Below, piece after piece: positions 1 through 9,032 of a stretch of DNA of 64,000 bases; the first letter of the stretch is position 1, and each line of letters starts with the position of its first letter. Below the pieces are notes generated by a model, which ran no database searches, was not told where the DNA came from, and saw only the letters and a program-made list of their open reading frames with translations. Source of the DNA: Thermodesulfovibrionia bacterium (GTDB lineage Bacteria; Nitrospirota; Thermodesulfovibrionia; UBA6902); the NCBI GenBank assembly GCA_030646035.1, contig JAUSMY010000030.1, positions 172,434 through 236,433 of the forward strand. Direction: 5' to 3'. The position numbers and the translations under genes are program-made.

Positions 1-2
1 TT

Positions 3-755
3 GAATCCCGAATGGCGCTCGTGGACGTAACTGCCACAGGTGAAGACAATATTCTTAATACAGAACAGATAGAAGAACTGATAACCGATGACCTGAAATA
101 CCGCAACCAGCAATTGAAGAAACTACAACATGAAGTGCTCGATTTGGAAGACATGGATGAATCCATTTCTTTGACAGATTTTACACTCGATGATTTTAGA
201 ATAGAACTGATGAACTTTATTGAGAATAACAGGAAACGTTTGAAAGATTCCCCAATGGGATTATATGCGGTCGTACCTGCCCCAGGAGGTGAACATGCAA
301 ACCTCATAACCGGTAGAGAGATTAGCGCGTCTGAAAAAGAGATTATCAAACCGGGCGTGATTTATTGCCTTGTTCAAAAAAATGCATTTGAAGGCAACGA
401 AGAAGTTAATCCGCTGAACCCCTATTTTCTTGTGTATGTGCGCGACGATGGGACAGTCCGCTATAATTACACTAACGCAAAACAGATTCTTGAGATTTAT
501 CGGCTTCTCTGTCAGGGGCAGAAGCAACCCTACGAACAATTATGCGCTTTATTTAATACGGAGACCGGCAACGGGGACACGATGGATAAATACTCAGAGC
601 TGTTGAAAAAAGCGGTGAGCGAGGTTGTTCATGTATTCAAGAAAAAAGGGAATACCAAATTGACCACAGACCGGGCAGCGGTATTAATACCTATGACAAA
701 GCAGATAAATGAACTGGACGATTTCGAACTCGTAACATGGCTGATAGTGAGGTAA
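3..755 (+). CDS. Helicase-like protein, C-terminal part (cut by left edge)
   Basis: The reading frame is open to the left edge, so only the C-terminal 250 or so residues are visible. No Walker or helicase motif lies in the visible part. The stretch with LYAVVPAP, IIKPGVIYC and NPYFLVYVRDDGTVRYN resembles, from memory, the conserved C-terminus of large SNF2/HepA-type helicases that sit beside DNA methylases in restriction or defence loci; this assignment is by recollection and context. The gene ends 5 bp before a KilA-N gene and 356 bp before an Eco57I-type methylase, all on the same strand, which fits a defence operon. In bases 1-27 another frame reads LNPEWRSW before a stop, so a frameshift right at the edge is possible but cannot be judged. 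It could instead be another type of restriction subunit. Confidence 0.5.
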   Translation, partial: ESRMALVDVTATGEDNILNTEQIEELITDDLKYRNQQLKKLQHEVLDLEDMDESISLTDFTLDDFRIELMNFIENNRKRLKDSPMGLYAVVPAPGGEHANLITGREISASEKEIIKPGVIYCLVQKNAFEGNEEVNPLNPYFLVYVRDDGTVRYNYTNAKQILEIYRLLCQGQKQPYEQLCALFNTETGNGDTMDKYSELLKKAVSEVVHVFKKKGNTKLTTDRAAVLIPMTKQINELDDFELVTWLIVR

Positions 756-760
756 ACCAT

Positions 761-1108
761 ATGAAAAATAAAAAAATTGATGTCCATGGAAAAACGATCA
801 CTGTTCTCTCCGGCGAAAAAGAAGACTATATTTCTTTGACCGATATTGCCCGGCATAAAGACGAGCTTCATACAGATGATATAGTTAAAAACTGGTTAAG
901 AAACAGGAATACTATTGAGCTGTTGGGATTCTGGGAACAATTACATAACCCTGACTTTAAACCCGTCGAATTCGACGGGTTTAGAAAACAAGCAGGGCTG
1001 ATCCATCAGAATTTAGCGCAATCAGACCGGCTGACGCAACTAAACAAGATTGCTATTACTCAGATGAAGTCTTTAGTCCAGAATAGCAATATCAAGAAGT
1101 TGAGATAA
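761..1108 (+). CDS. KilA-N domain protein, internally shortened
   Basis: A 115-residue protein starting at ATG 761, preceded by GAGG at 749-752. An in-frame upstream ATG at 737 lies inside the previous gene and lacks a better ribosome site. Residues 1-80 match the start of KilA-N proteins (DYISLTDIARHKD, NWLRNRNTIELLG, EFDGFRKQAGL). KilA-N is a putative DNA-binding fold found in phage and in bacterial restriction loci. Family members are usually near 280 residues. Here the text jumps from the QAGL position to a tail (QSDRLTQLNKIAITQMK) that in full-length relatives is the extreme C-terminus, so about 160 central residues seem to be missing without loss of frame. It sits between the helicase-like gene and the methylase, 3 bp before the latter. 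The role in such operons is not established. Confidence 0.7.
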   Translation: MKNKKIDVHGKTITVLSGEKEDYISLTDIARHKDELHTDDIVKNWLRNRNTIELLGFWEQLHNPDFKPVEFDGFRKQAGLIHQNLAQSDRLTQLNKIAITQMKSLVQNSNIKKLR

Positions 1109-1111
1109 TCC

Positions 1112-4100
1112 ATGACAGACAAAGAAATAAAACTGGCAATACAATCCGCAATAATATCATTGGCTACAGGCAGTTTAACGGGCCAGTCTATTTCATTTTT
1201 TAAGACACTTGGCTATAAGACTGAACGGCAAAATCCATTTACACACAAAACTTTTGCTTTCTTTAAAGAATCATTCCTTGATAGTGATTCAAGCTTTAAC
1301 GAGGATAAGGCTTTAGTAAAAGAATGGAAATCTGTAGACCTGTTATTTCAATTAACCAAAGACGAAGTATCCGACACGGTAAGTCTGTTTGATACAAATA
1401 AAGTAGATAATACCATCATTGAGACTTACCTCTTTTTTGCTCTGGAACTGAAAAACCCTGAATACACCCGAACCGCGCTGGCACAGATCACCCGTGAGAT
1501 AAACAAAGTATTCCCCATGCCGGTAATGCTGTTATTCAAGCATGGTGAACACCTGACTTTATCCGTGATAAACAGACGGCTGCATAAAAAAGACGAACAA
1601 AAAGATGTGCTGGAAAAAGTAACGCTTATTAAAGACATTTCTACACTCAGCCCGCATAGAGCGCATATTGAAATACTTTTTGACCTGTCCTTTAACGAGC
1701 TCAAGCGGATACATAAGTTTACCAACTTTATTGAACTGCACAATGCCTGGCAGAAGACGCTGGATACCAAAGAACTGAATAAACGGTTTTACCGTGAGTT
1801 ATCCAACTGGTATTTCTGGGCATTGAATAATGTTTCATTTCCAAATGATATCGATGATGATAAAGACGACACCGTTTTTAATTCTGAAAGTATTATCAGA
1901 CTTCTTACAAGGCTTATTTTTATCTGGTTTATTAAAGAGAAGAATCTGATACCGGAAAAGATCTTTGAAGAAAAAGAAGTATCAAAGCTTATCAAAGGAT
2001 TTAATACAAAAGGCTCAACAGTATACTATCGGGCAATACTGCAAAATCTTTTCTTTGCGACATTAAATCAAAAAATTGAAGAACGCGTATTTGCAACAGA
2101 TGGAGCATTTAAGGAGAACAAGAAGAATTACGGCATAAAAAACCTGTATCGCTATTCTTCTGATTTTGCGATATCAAAAGATGAAGTTATCAAGCTATTT
2201 GAAGGTGTGCCATTCCTGAATGGAGGGCTATTTGACTGCCTGGATAGTGAAGATAAAAACGGCAAAGTAATATATCTTGACGGGTTTTCCCGCAATTCGA
2301 AAAAACAAGCTCATGTACCAGATGAACTCTTTTTCTCAAAAGAGAAAATTATTGATTTAAGTGATGTTTATGATGACAAAAAGAAGAAAAATGAAACTGT
2401 CAAAGGTTTGTTTGAAATTTTTAAACAGTACAAGTTCACGGTAACAGAAAATACTCCTATTGAAGAAGAAATAGCACTCGACCCGGAGCTCTTAGGCAGA
2501 GTCTTTGAAAATCTCCTTGCCAGCTACAACCCGGAGACAAAAACCACTGCCCGCAAACAGACCGGCAGTTTTTATACGCCTCGCGAAATCGTCAACTATA
2601 TGGTTGATGAATCGCTCAAGGCTTACCTAAAGCAGAAGCTTGAAACTGAAGCTGGGATGAAGCAGGACGATGCAGAGGTCGGGCTGGAATTTCTATTAGG
2701 CTACAACGAAAAGGAACATCTTTTTAATAAAAAACAGACCGCTGTCCTCATTAACGCCATTGATAGCTGTAAAATCCTTGACCCTGCCTGTGGTTCCGGC
2801 GCTTTTCCGATGGGGATACTTCACAAATTGGTGCATATCCTTCACAATATTGACCCGCAGAATAAGCGCTGGAAAGAACGGCAGATCAAGAAAGCCATGG
2901 CTATTGATGACACAAAAATCCGCGATAATTCAATTTCCGATATAGAAACCGCTTTTAATAATAACGAACTGGATTATGGGCGCAAGCTATATCTTATTGA
3001 AAACTGCATCTACGGCGTGGACATCCAGCCCATCGCCACACAGATCAGCAAGCTACGCTTTTTTATATCACTTATTGTTGACCAAAAAGCGGATAGAGCA
3101 AGAGATAATTTCGGCATACGGCCACTGCCTAACCTTGAGACGAAGTTCGTAGTTGCCAATACGCTTATCGGAATTGATAAACCGAAAGTCGGTGATTTTG
3201 TTGGAAGCCTTTTTGATAATACAACGGTAAAAGAACTTGAAGAAAAATTGAAAGATGTACGCCACAGATTATTCAGCGCCAAAACTCCGGCAATCAAACG
3301 CAAGCTACGTGAAGAAGATGCGAAGCTACGAGGACAGATGGGCGAGATACTTGAAGGTTCAGGGTGGAGCAATGAAAGCTCACGCCAGCTTGCCGGATGG
3401 GATCCATATAACCAAAACGCCAGCAGTCCGTTCTTTGATCCGGAGTGGATGTTTGGAATTGCAGATGGTTTTGATGTAGTGATTGGGAATCCGCCGTACA
3501 TTAAAGAGAGTACGGATAAATCCGTATTTGATGGGTTAAGGAAATCAAATTACTACCAAGGCAAAATGGATTTATGGTATTTTTTTGCATCAGTTTGCAT
3601 TGACATGCTCAAGAAAAATCTACATGGTTGTCTTTGCTTTATTGCAACAAACAATTGGATAACAAATTCTGGAGCATCTCAGCTCCGAAATAAAATTTTG
3701 ACTGAAACAGAAATTCTAAAATTTATTGATTTTTCAGATTTCAAAATTTTTGAATCTGCTGGTATTCAAACAATGGTATTTGTTTTGGAAAAGAAGAATA
3801 GAGTCGATAAGCATGAGGTTCAGTTTTCAAAACTTAATGATTCTTCAATTAAATTTTCAGAACTAAATATGTTCCTAAAAAGAGAAAAGGATTGTAGGTT
3901 TTTATTTAATAAAAGCACTTTGATTTCAAATGAATTTATTAATAAAACAATAAATTTTTCACCTTATCTTGCTTTGGATGTTTTGCAAAAAATTGAGTCA
4001 AAAAGAAATTTCAACTTACTTGAATCTGAAATAAATTCAGGAATTGATATTCCACAAGACGTTGTGAATAAATCCAGTTTAAATGTTCTTGGTAATAATT

Positions 4101-4954
4101 ATAGCGTTGGTGATGGGATTTTTGTTCTTTCCGATAAGGAATTAGAAGATTTAAACTTAAATCAAAACGAGCTTTCTCTAATTAAACCATTCTATACAAC
4201 ATCAGAATTATATAGATACAATGTGAACTCGCAAAACAATTTCTGGATTATCTATACTGATTCAACTTTTAAAAATCCAAAATCCATTGTGAAATTCCCT
4301 AATATTAAGAAACACCTAGATAAGTTTCAGAGTGTAATAACATCAGAGAACAAGCCCTATGGATTAAATCGTTCAAGGGATGAAAAGTTTTTTAAAGGTG
4401 AGAGAATAATTGTTCAAAGGAAGTGCTCCCAAAAGCCAAGCTTTGTGCATGTTTCTTTTGATGCATATTTCAACAGAACATTTATTCCTATTAGAACTGA
4501 GAGGATTGACCTAAAGTATCTTTCAGGACTTTTAAATTCAAAATTGACATCATTTTGGTTAAAGTACAAAGGTAAAATGCAAGGTGACAATTATCAAGTT
4601 GATAAAGATCCTATCCTCACAATACCAATATTAAATTACTCAGATAAATCGACCGCAAATAATCTTGTATCTATTACCATTACATCAAAAGACAAAGGAA
4701 TATTTGAAGATGTTATTGATGCGGTTTTCTACGAACTCTACTTCCCCGAAGAAATTAAAGCCGCCGATGCCGAGGTGTTGAAGCATTTGACCAGCCTGCC
4801 GGAACTGAAAGACGACTGGAGTGATGAAAAGAAAATGAAGGTCATTGAGAAAGTTTACAAAGAACTCTCTGATCCGAAGCATCCGGTCTCTATCGCCATG
4901 GAAAAGCAGAAGACGGTACCGGAGGTTAGGATTATTGAGGGGCTGGATAAATGA
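1112..4954 (+). CDS. Eco57I-type restriction-modification DNA adenine methylase (type IIG-like)
   Basis: A 1280-residue protein with gamma-class amino-methyltransferase order: SAM-binding motif I DPACGSGAF near residues 556-564 and catalytic motif IV NPPY near 793-796. This predicts N6-adenine methylation of a specific DNA site. The roughly 550-residue N-terminal region (with AFFKES, ALELKN and PHRAHIEILFDLS) is typical of large Eco57I/DISARM-like methylases. An ELK triad near residue 115 could belong to a PD-(D/E)XK nuclease, but this is weak, so cleavage activity is uncertain. Residues from about 807 to 1193 form the presumed target-recognition region and are coded by strikingly AT-rich DNA (3530-4690), unlike the flanks, which suggests exchange of specificity. 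The gene starts 3 bp after the KilA-N gene and its stop overlaps a tiny downstream ORF start. Confidence 0.85.
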   Translation: MTDKEIKLAIQSAIISLATGSLTGQSISFFKTLGYKTERQNPFTHKTFAFFKESFLDSDSSFNEDKALVKEWKSVDLLFQLTKDEVSDTVSLFDTNKVDNTIIETYLFFALELKNPEYTRTALAQITREINKVFPMPVMLLFKHGEHLTLSVINRRLHKKDEQKDVLEKVTLIKDISTLSPHRAHIEILFDLSFNELKRIHKFTNFIELHNAWQKTLDTKELNKRFYRELSNWYFWALNNVSFPNDIDDDKDDTVFNSESIIRLLTRLIFIWFIKEKNLIPEKIFEEKEVSKLIKGFNTKGSTVYYRAILQNLFFATLNQKIEERVFATDGAFKENKKNYGIKNLYRYSSDFAISKDEVIKLFEGVPFLNGGLFDCLDSEDKNGKVIYLDGFSRNSKKQAHVPDELFFSKEKIIDLSDVYDDKKKKNETVKGLFEIFKQYKFTVTENTPIEEEIALDPELLGRVFENLLASYNPETKTTARKQTGSFYTPREIVNYMVDESLKAYLKQKLETEAGMKQDDAEVGLEFLLGYNEKEHLFNKKQTAVLINAIDSCKILDPACGSGAFPMGILHKLVHILHNIDPQNKRWKERQIKKAMAIDDTKIRDNSISDIETAFNNNELDYGRKLYLIENCIYGVDIQPIATQISKLRFFISLIVDQKADRARDNFGIRPLPNLETKFVVANTLIGIDKPKVGDFVGSLFDNTTVKELEEKLKDVRHRLFSAKTPAIKRKLREEDAKLRGQMGEILEGSGWSNESSRQLAGWDPYNQNASSPFFDPEWMFGIADGFDVVIGNPPYIKESTDKSVFDGLRKSNYYQGKMDLWYFFASVCIDMLKKNLHGCLCFIATNNWITNSGASQLRNKILTETEILKFIDFSDFKIFESAGIQTMVFVLEKKNRVDKHEVQFSKLNDSSIKFSELNMFLKREKDCRFLFNKSTLISNEFINKTINFSPYLALDVLQKIESKRNFNLLESEINSGIDIPQDVVNKSSLNVLGNNYSVGDGIFVLSDKELEDLNLNQNELSLIKPFYTTSELYRYNVNSQNNFWIIYTDSTFKNPKSIVKFPNIKKHLDKFQSVITSENKPYGLNRSRDEKFFKGERIIVQRKCSQKPSFVHVSFDAYFNRTFIPIRTERIDLKYLSGLLNSKLTSFWLKYKGKMQGDNYQVDKDPILTIPILNYSDKSTANNLVSITITSKDKGIFEDVIDAVFYELYFPEEIKAADAEVLKHLTSLPELKDDWSDEKKMKVIEKVYKELSDPKHPVSIAMEKQKTVPEVRIIEGLDK

Positions 4955-4995
4955 ACAAGATTAAGGAAGTATTTAAGCAGCTCGTTATTTGTTAA
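4951..4995 (+). pseudogene. 14-codon remnant of a lost downstream gene start
   Basis: An ATG overlaps the methylase stop codon (ATGA at 4951-4954), the usual sign of a translationally coupled next gene. It reads MNKIKEVFKQLVIC and then stops. The amphipathic, charged start looks like the N-terminus of a real protein rather than chance. I infer that the next gene of the restriction operon was truncated or deleted here, with AT-rich DNA and the toxin-antitoxin pair now following. It could also be a meaningless coincidence. Confidence 0.3.
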
Positions 4996-5031
4996 AATTA
5001 AATTAATTAAAGGAATAGGAGGCTACAAATT

Positions 5032-5259
5032 ATGAAGAAAATAACCGCAACAGATACCCTTGAATTATCAATTCCAGAGAGAATTCAATTAGTGGAAGAT
5101 ATTTGGGATTCTATTGCCGAGCGGGCAGATTCTTTGGAGCTGACGGAGAACGAAAAAAAGATCATTGAAGAAAGACTTGAGGCTTATCACAGTAATCCTA
5201 ATTTGGGTACTCCATGGAATGAGGTTTATAAGAGAATAGTCGCTAACCATGGAATATAA
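5032..5259 (+). CDS. Addiction-module antitoxin (unstable antitoxin family)
   Basis: A 75-residue acidic protein that resembles the PF09720-type addiction-module antitoxins: LSIPERIQLVEDIWDSI near the N-terminus, then an acidic helical middle and a C-terminal GTPWNEVYKRI. It is expected to bind and neutralise the toxin encoded next. Start ATG 5032 is preceded by a perfect AGGAGG at 5017-5022 with 9-bp spacing. The C-terminal coding end overlaps the toxin start by 11 bp, typical of co-translated pairs in which antitoxin synthesis leads. The upstream 4996-5016 stretch is AT-rich and could hold a promoter, but no clear hexamer pair is visible. Confidence 0.85.
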   Translation: MKKITATDTLELSIPERIQLVEDIWDSIAERADSLELTENEKKIIEERLEAYHSNPNLGTPWNEVYKRIVANHGI

Positions 5260-5554
5260 AATTATCATCAGGCCTGAGGCTGAAAAAGACTTGACGGAAG
5301 GTTTTGTCTGGTATGAAGACAAGAGGCTCGGATTGGGGTTTGATTTTCTTTTACAAGTCGATGCCGGGTTAAGATTTGTAGGAAGAAATCCAGAGATACA
5401 CGCGTCAGTATATAAAGGGGTGCGCAGTCATATAATCAAGAGATTTCCATACAAAATAATTTATCTTATTGAAAGTCAAAGAATTATTGTGCTGGGTGTA
5501 ATTCATGGAAGAAGAAGTCCGAGTCTTATGAAAAATAGAATAGATGACATCTAA
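5249..5554 (+). CDS. RelE/ParE-family toxin
   Basis: A 101-residue basic protein with the RelE/ParE fold signature: an N-terminal beta strand followed by a helix (IIRPEAEKDLTEGFVWYED), then RSHIIKRFPYKIIYLIE and a terminal strand IVLGVIHGRRSP. The PYKIIY and VIHGRR segments are usual in ParE-like members. RelE proteins cut mRNA on the ribosome and ParE proteins poison gyrase; the sequence does not let me choose between them. It overlaps its antitoxin by 11 bp. It converges with secA, 31 bp away, with no obvious terminator between. The pair probably stabilises the neighbouring restriction locus or is a relic of its insertion. Confidence 0.85.
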   Translation: MEYKIIIRPEAEKDLTEGFVWYEDKRLGLGFDFLLQVDAGLRFVGRNPEIHASVYKGVRSHIIKRFPYKIIYLIESQRIIVLGVIHGRRSPSLMKNRIDDI

Positions 5555-5585
5555 TAACCTTACACCTTGCTACCTGCATTAACCC

Positions 5586-8264
5586 TTACTGCCCTTCCCC
5601 GCAGCACTTCTTGTACTTCTTACCGCTTCCGCACGGGCACGGGTCGTTCCTTCCGATCTTCTGGTCTTTGATAACGGTCTGAGGCTTGCCTTCACCGCTT
5701 CCCTCTCCCCTGCCGTACTGAAGCTTTGACGGGCGTATGCTTATCTTCTTCTGGATCGGCTCCTCTTTTACAAGATGAATCTTGAAGAGCCTTCCGATGA
5801 CCTCTGACGATACCCTGTCGCCCATGGCGGCGAACATGTCAAAGGCCTCCTTCTTATACTCTGTAAGCGGGTCCCTCTGGCCGTAGCCCCTGAGGCCTAC
5901 GCCTTCTTTCAGATGGTCGAGGCCGAGGAGATGGTCTTTCCACTGTGTGTCAACCATCTGGATCATTATCATCTTCTCAAGATACCTGAAGTTCTCTGCG
6001 CCTATCTCATGCTCCTTCTCCTCATAGAGACGTTTGATCTCATCAATAAGCTTCTGGCGCATATCGTCAAAACTACCGGCATCAAGATCAGAGGTTATAT
6101 TGAACTTTCCGTAAAGCGCGTCTTTGAGCCCCTTGATATCCCACTCTTCAGCATGCTTGTCTTCAGGGCAGTGGTCCGCGAGTATATCATCAAGGATGTT
6201 CTCAGCCATCTCAAATATCTTATCTTTCAGCCCCTGCTCGGAAAGTATCTCGCGCCTGTAAGAGTATATCTCTGTCCTCTGTTTATTCATTACATCGTCA
6301 TAATCTATCAGGTGCTTTCTTATATCAAAGTTATGCCCTTCAACTTTCTTCTGCGAACTCTCTATGCCTTTGGATACCCACGGGTGCTCTATCGGCTGGT
6401 CTTCCTCCATGCCGAGCTTTTCCATGAGGCCTGATATCCTGTCAGAGCCGAATATCCTCATGAGGTCGTCTTCAAGCGAGAGATAGAACCGTGATGAGCC
6501 CGGGTCTCCCTGACGGCCTGAACGGCCTCTGAGCTGGTTATCTATCCTGCGTGATTCATGCCTTTCAGTGCCCAGGATATGAAGCCCTCCGGCATCTAAG
6601 ACCTTCTTCTTGTCCTCTTCGCAGAGCTGCTGCGCCTTCTTCAGGGCATTCTGGAAATCCTCATCAGTATATGATTCCTTCTCCCTGAGCATATCCTTGG
6701 CAATGACCTCGGGGTTTCCTCCAAGCACTATGTCTGTGCCTCGGCCTGCCATGTTTGTGGCGATGGTGACAGCTCCGCTTCTTCCCGCATGGACGACTAT
6801 CTCCGCCTCTCTCTCATGGTATTTGGCATTGAGGACCTGATGCGGCACCTTCTTCTTTTTGAGCATTGAGCTGATAAGCTCTGACTTCTCAATCGATATG
6901 GTTCCGACAAGCGCAGGCTGTCCCCTCTTATGGCAATCCTCTATCTCATTAACCACGGCATTTAATTTGCCTTTAACATTTTTATATATAACATCAGCAT
7001 TGTCGATCCTTATCATCTTCTTATTGGTGGGGATGACGAGCACGTCAAGGTTGTATATCTTTGCAAACTCCGCAGCCTCTGTATCCGCAGTGCCGGTCAT
7101 ACCTGAGAGCTTGTTGTACATCCTGAAATAGTTCTGAAAGGTGACAGATGCAAGCGTCTGGTTCTCGCTCGCTATCTTGACGCCCTCCTTTGCCTCTATC
7201 GCCTGGTGCTGACCGTCAGACCAGCGCCTGCCCGGCATGAGACGGCCGGTGAACTCATCAACTATTATGACCTCGTCGTCCTTTACGATATAGTCAACAT
7301 CACGATGGAAGAGCACATGCGCCCTCAGCGCCTGATTCAGGTGATGAAGGATGTCCATATTTGAGATGTCATACAGGTTATCTATCCCGAGAAGCTTCTC
7401 AGCCTTTGAATTTCCCTCATCAGTGAGAATGATGTTCCTTGCCTTCTCATCGACTGTGAAATCCACATCGCGTACAAAACCCGGGATGACCTTGTCCACC
7501 TTGTAATACTTGTCAGTTGATTCCTCAGAAGCGCCGGATATGATGAGCGGCGTCCTCGCCTCGTCTATCAGGATACTGTCAACCTCGTCAACTATCGCGT
7601 AGTTAAGCTCCCTCTGGACATACTCGCTTATGTCATACCTCATGTTGTCCCTGAGATAATCAAACCCGAACTCGTTATTTGTGCCGTAAGTGATATCTGA
7701 ATGGTAGGCGTCTCTCCTGCTTATGGGCCTCAAGTACCTGAGCCTGCTGTCCTCTGAGTGAAAGGATTTGTCATATACAAAAGAGGTGTCGTGCTGGATA
7801 GTGCCTACGGAAAGGCCAAGGAAATGATATATCGGCCCCATCCACTGAGTATCCCTCTTTGCAAGATAATCATTGACTGTAATGACATGCACGCCTCTGC
7901 CGTCGATCGCGTTCAGATATACCGGCAAAGTGGCGGCAAGCGTCTTTCCCTCTCCGGTCTTCATCTCAGCTATCTTCCCCTGATGAAGCACAATGCCGCC
8001 TATGAGCTGCGAATCAAAGTGACGCATACCGAGTATCCTGCGTGACGCCTCCCTGACAACCGCGAACGCCTCAGGCAGTATGTCATCCAGCGTTTCACCG
8101 GCAGTAAGCCTTTTGCGGAATTCATCTGTCTTTCCCCTCAGCTTCTCATCATCAAGCGAAGACACCGCAGCTTCCGCGGCGTTTATACTCACAACTATCT
8201 GGTCGAGAAGCTTAAGGTCGCGCTCGTTCTTTGTGCCGAAGATCTTTGTTATTAAACCGAACAT
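5586..8264 (-). CDS. secA: Protein translocase ATPase SecA
   Basis: The motor ATPase of the Sec export pathway, which pushes unfolded preproteins through SecYEG. The 892-residue length is normal. Walker A TGEGKT lies at residues 103-108, followed by the [15 protein letters not shown] segment (Walker B region), [14 protein letters not shown] and [12 protein letters not shown] in the second nucleotide-binding domain. The C-terminus ends in a zinc-binding SEC-C motif ([16 protein letters not shown]), which in family members binds SecB and lipids. The gene is alone on this strand; the divergent tRNA-Gly lies 130 bp upstream. The ATG is at 8264. A TATAAT-like hexamer sits only 12 bases ahead of it without a recognisable -35. 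Confidence 0.98.
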   Translation of the reverse strand: MFGLITKIFGTKNERDLKLLDQIVVSINAAEAAVSSLDDEKLRGKTDEFRKRLTAGETLDDILPEAFAVVREASRRILGMRHFDSQLIGGIVLHQGKIAEMKTGEGKTLAATLPVYLNAIDGRGVHVITVNDYLAKRDTQWMGPIYHFLGLSVGTIQHDTSFVYDKSFHSEDSRLRYLRPISRRDAYHSDITYGTNNEFGFDYLRDNMRYDISEYVQRELNYAIVDEVDSILIDEARTPLIISGASEESTDKYYKVDKVIPGFVRDVDFTVDEKARNIILTDEGNSKAEKLLGIDNLYDISNMDILHHLNQALRAHVLFHRDVDYIVKDDEVIIVDEFTGRLMPGRRWSDGQHQAIEAKEGVKIASENQTLASVTFQNYFRMYNKLSGMTGTADTEAAEFAKIYNLDVLVIPTNKKMIRIDNADVIYKNVKGKLNAVVNEIEDCHKRGQPALVGTISIEKSELISSMLKKKKVPHQVLNAKYHEREAEIVVHAGRSGAVTIATNMAGRGTDIVLGGNPEVIAKDMLREKESYTDEDFQNALKKAQQLCEEDKKKVLDAGGLHILGTERHESRRIDNQLRGRSGRQGDPGSSRFYLSLEDDLMRIFGSDRISGLMEKLGMEEDQPIEHPWVSKGIESSQKKVEGHNFDIRKHLIDYDDVMNKQRTEIYSYRREILSEQGLKDKIFEMAENILDDILADHCPEDKHAEEWDIKGLKDALYGKFNITSDLDAGSFDDMRQKLIDEIKRLYEEKEHEIGAENFRYLEKMIMIQMVDTQWKDHLLGLDHLKEGVGLRGYGQRDPLTEYKKEAFDMFAAMGDRVSSEVIGRLFKIHLVKEEPIQKKISIRPSKLQYGRGEGSGEGKPQTVIKDQKIGRNDPCPCGSGKKYKKCCGEGQ

Positions 8265-8343
8265 GGTTTTTATTATAGCAAAAAAACATTTGCGATAGCG
8301 GGTAGGCGAAATAGCCTGTTATATTACTCCCCGCATAATGCGC

Positions 8344-8371
8344 TTGCAATACTGAACAGGCTCAATATAAA
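8344..8371 (+). promoter_or_regulatory. Sigma-70-type promoter of tRNA-Gly
   Basis: TTGCAA (8344-8349) and TATAAA (8366-8371) are separated by 16 bp and lie 22 bp before the tRNA 5' end, the right position for tRNA transcription. The downstream CobO-like gene begins 30 bp after the tRNA and may be read from the same promoter. Confidence 0.5.
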
Positions 8372-8393
8372 ATACTTCATACTTAATTCCATA

Positions 8394-8468
8394 GCGGGCG
8401 TAACTCAGTGGTAGAGTGCTAGCTTCCCAAGCTGGAAGTCGCGAGTTCAAATCTCGTCGCCCGCTCCA
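8394..8468 (+). tRNA. tRNA-Gly (anticodon CCC)
   Basis: A full cloverleaf can be drawn by eye: acceptor stem GCGGGCG (8394-8400) with CGCCCGC (8458-8464), D arm ACTC/GAGT, anticodon stem CTAGC/GCTGG around loop TTCCCAA, and T arm GCGAG-TTCAAAT-CTCGT, with one G-T pair. Loop positions 34-36 are CCC, reading GGG glycine codons. The discriminator T is followed by an encoded CCA (8466-8468). Confidence 0.95.
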
Positions 8469-8498
8469 ATTTTAAAGAGATTAACTTTCAACTTCTTC

Positions 8499-9026
8499 AT
8501 GTCAAAAGGCCTGATACATGTCTACACCGGCGAGGGCAAGGGCAAGACAACTGCCGCTGTCGGACTTGCGGTAAGGGCAGCAGGCCACGGCAGAAAGGTC
8601 CTCATACACCAGTTCCTCAAGGGCGGATCGCTAAACTCAGGTGAGATAGCTGCCCTGAAGATGATAGGCGTCAATGTCGTTACCTTTGAAGACCAGGTAT
8701 CCCCGCTGTTCAACCCGAAAGTAAGTATCTCAGAACTAAAAGCCTCTGTCGCAGAATCAATCGAACTCACGATCAAAGAGATGAAGAGCGGCGCTTATGA
8801 CCTTGTGATACTTGATGAATTCAACAACCTCTTCAGCGGCAGACTGGCGGACATGGAAGATGTCAGGAGGATAATTAAGGCAAAGCCCAAAAGCCTCGAA
8901 CTCGTCTTTACCGGCAGGAACGCGCCCAAAGAACTTATTGAACTTGCCGATTACGCTACAGATATTCAGATGGTCAAACACCCTTTTGAAAATGGAACAA
9001 AGGCGAGAAAGGGGATAGAGTTTTAA
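8499..9026 (+). CDS. CobO/BtuR-type corrinoid adenosyltransferase-like protein
   Basis: A 175-residue P-loop protein of the ATP:cob(I)alamin adenosyltransferase family (CobO/CobA/BtuR), which moves the 5'-deoxyadenosyl group of ATP to cobalt to make adenosyl-cobamides. The N-terminus carries the diagnostic HVYTGEGKGKTT loop at residues 8-18, and VILDEFNN forms the Walker B region. No other cobalamin gene is nearby and no cobalamin riboswitch is visible. The upstream space is taken by tRNA-Gly. Start ATG 8499 lacks a good Shine-Dalgarno sequence, consistent with readthrough from the tRNA transcript. A role in salvage of corrinoids is likely, but the exact substrate is unproven. Confidence 0.85.
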   Translation: MSKGLIHVYTGEGKGKTTAAVGLAVRAAGHGRKVLIHQFLKGGSLNSGEIAALKMIGVNVVTFEDQVSPLFNPKVSISELKASVAESIELTIKEMKSGAYDLVILDEFNNLFSGRLADMEDVRRIIKAKPKSLELVFTGRNAPKELIELADYATDIQMVKHPFENGTKARKGIEF

Positions 9027-9032
9027 AGATAA

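Noticed and set aside
1-30. Frameshift in the helicase-like fragment at the left edge
   Set aside because: The alternative frame reads only nine codons before a stop; without upstream sequence it cannot be told from chance.
761-1108. KilA-N as evidence of a prophage
   Set aside because: No capsid, terminase, portal or integrase gene is nearby; KilA-N also occurs in restriction loci like this one.
8265-8290. TATAAT-like hexamer (8272-8277, minus strand) as the secA promoter
   Set aside because: It lies only about 12 bases before the ATG and has no -35 match at 16-18 bp, so it would give an almost leaderless mRNA.
8469-8498. Cobalamin riboswitch ahead of the CobO-like gene
   Set aside because: Only 30 bases separate the gene from tRNA-Gly, too short for a riboswitch.
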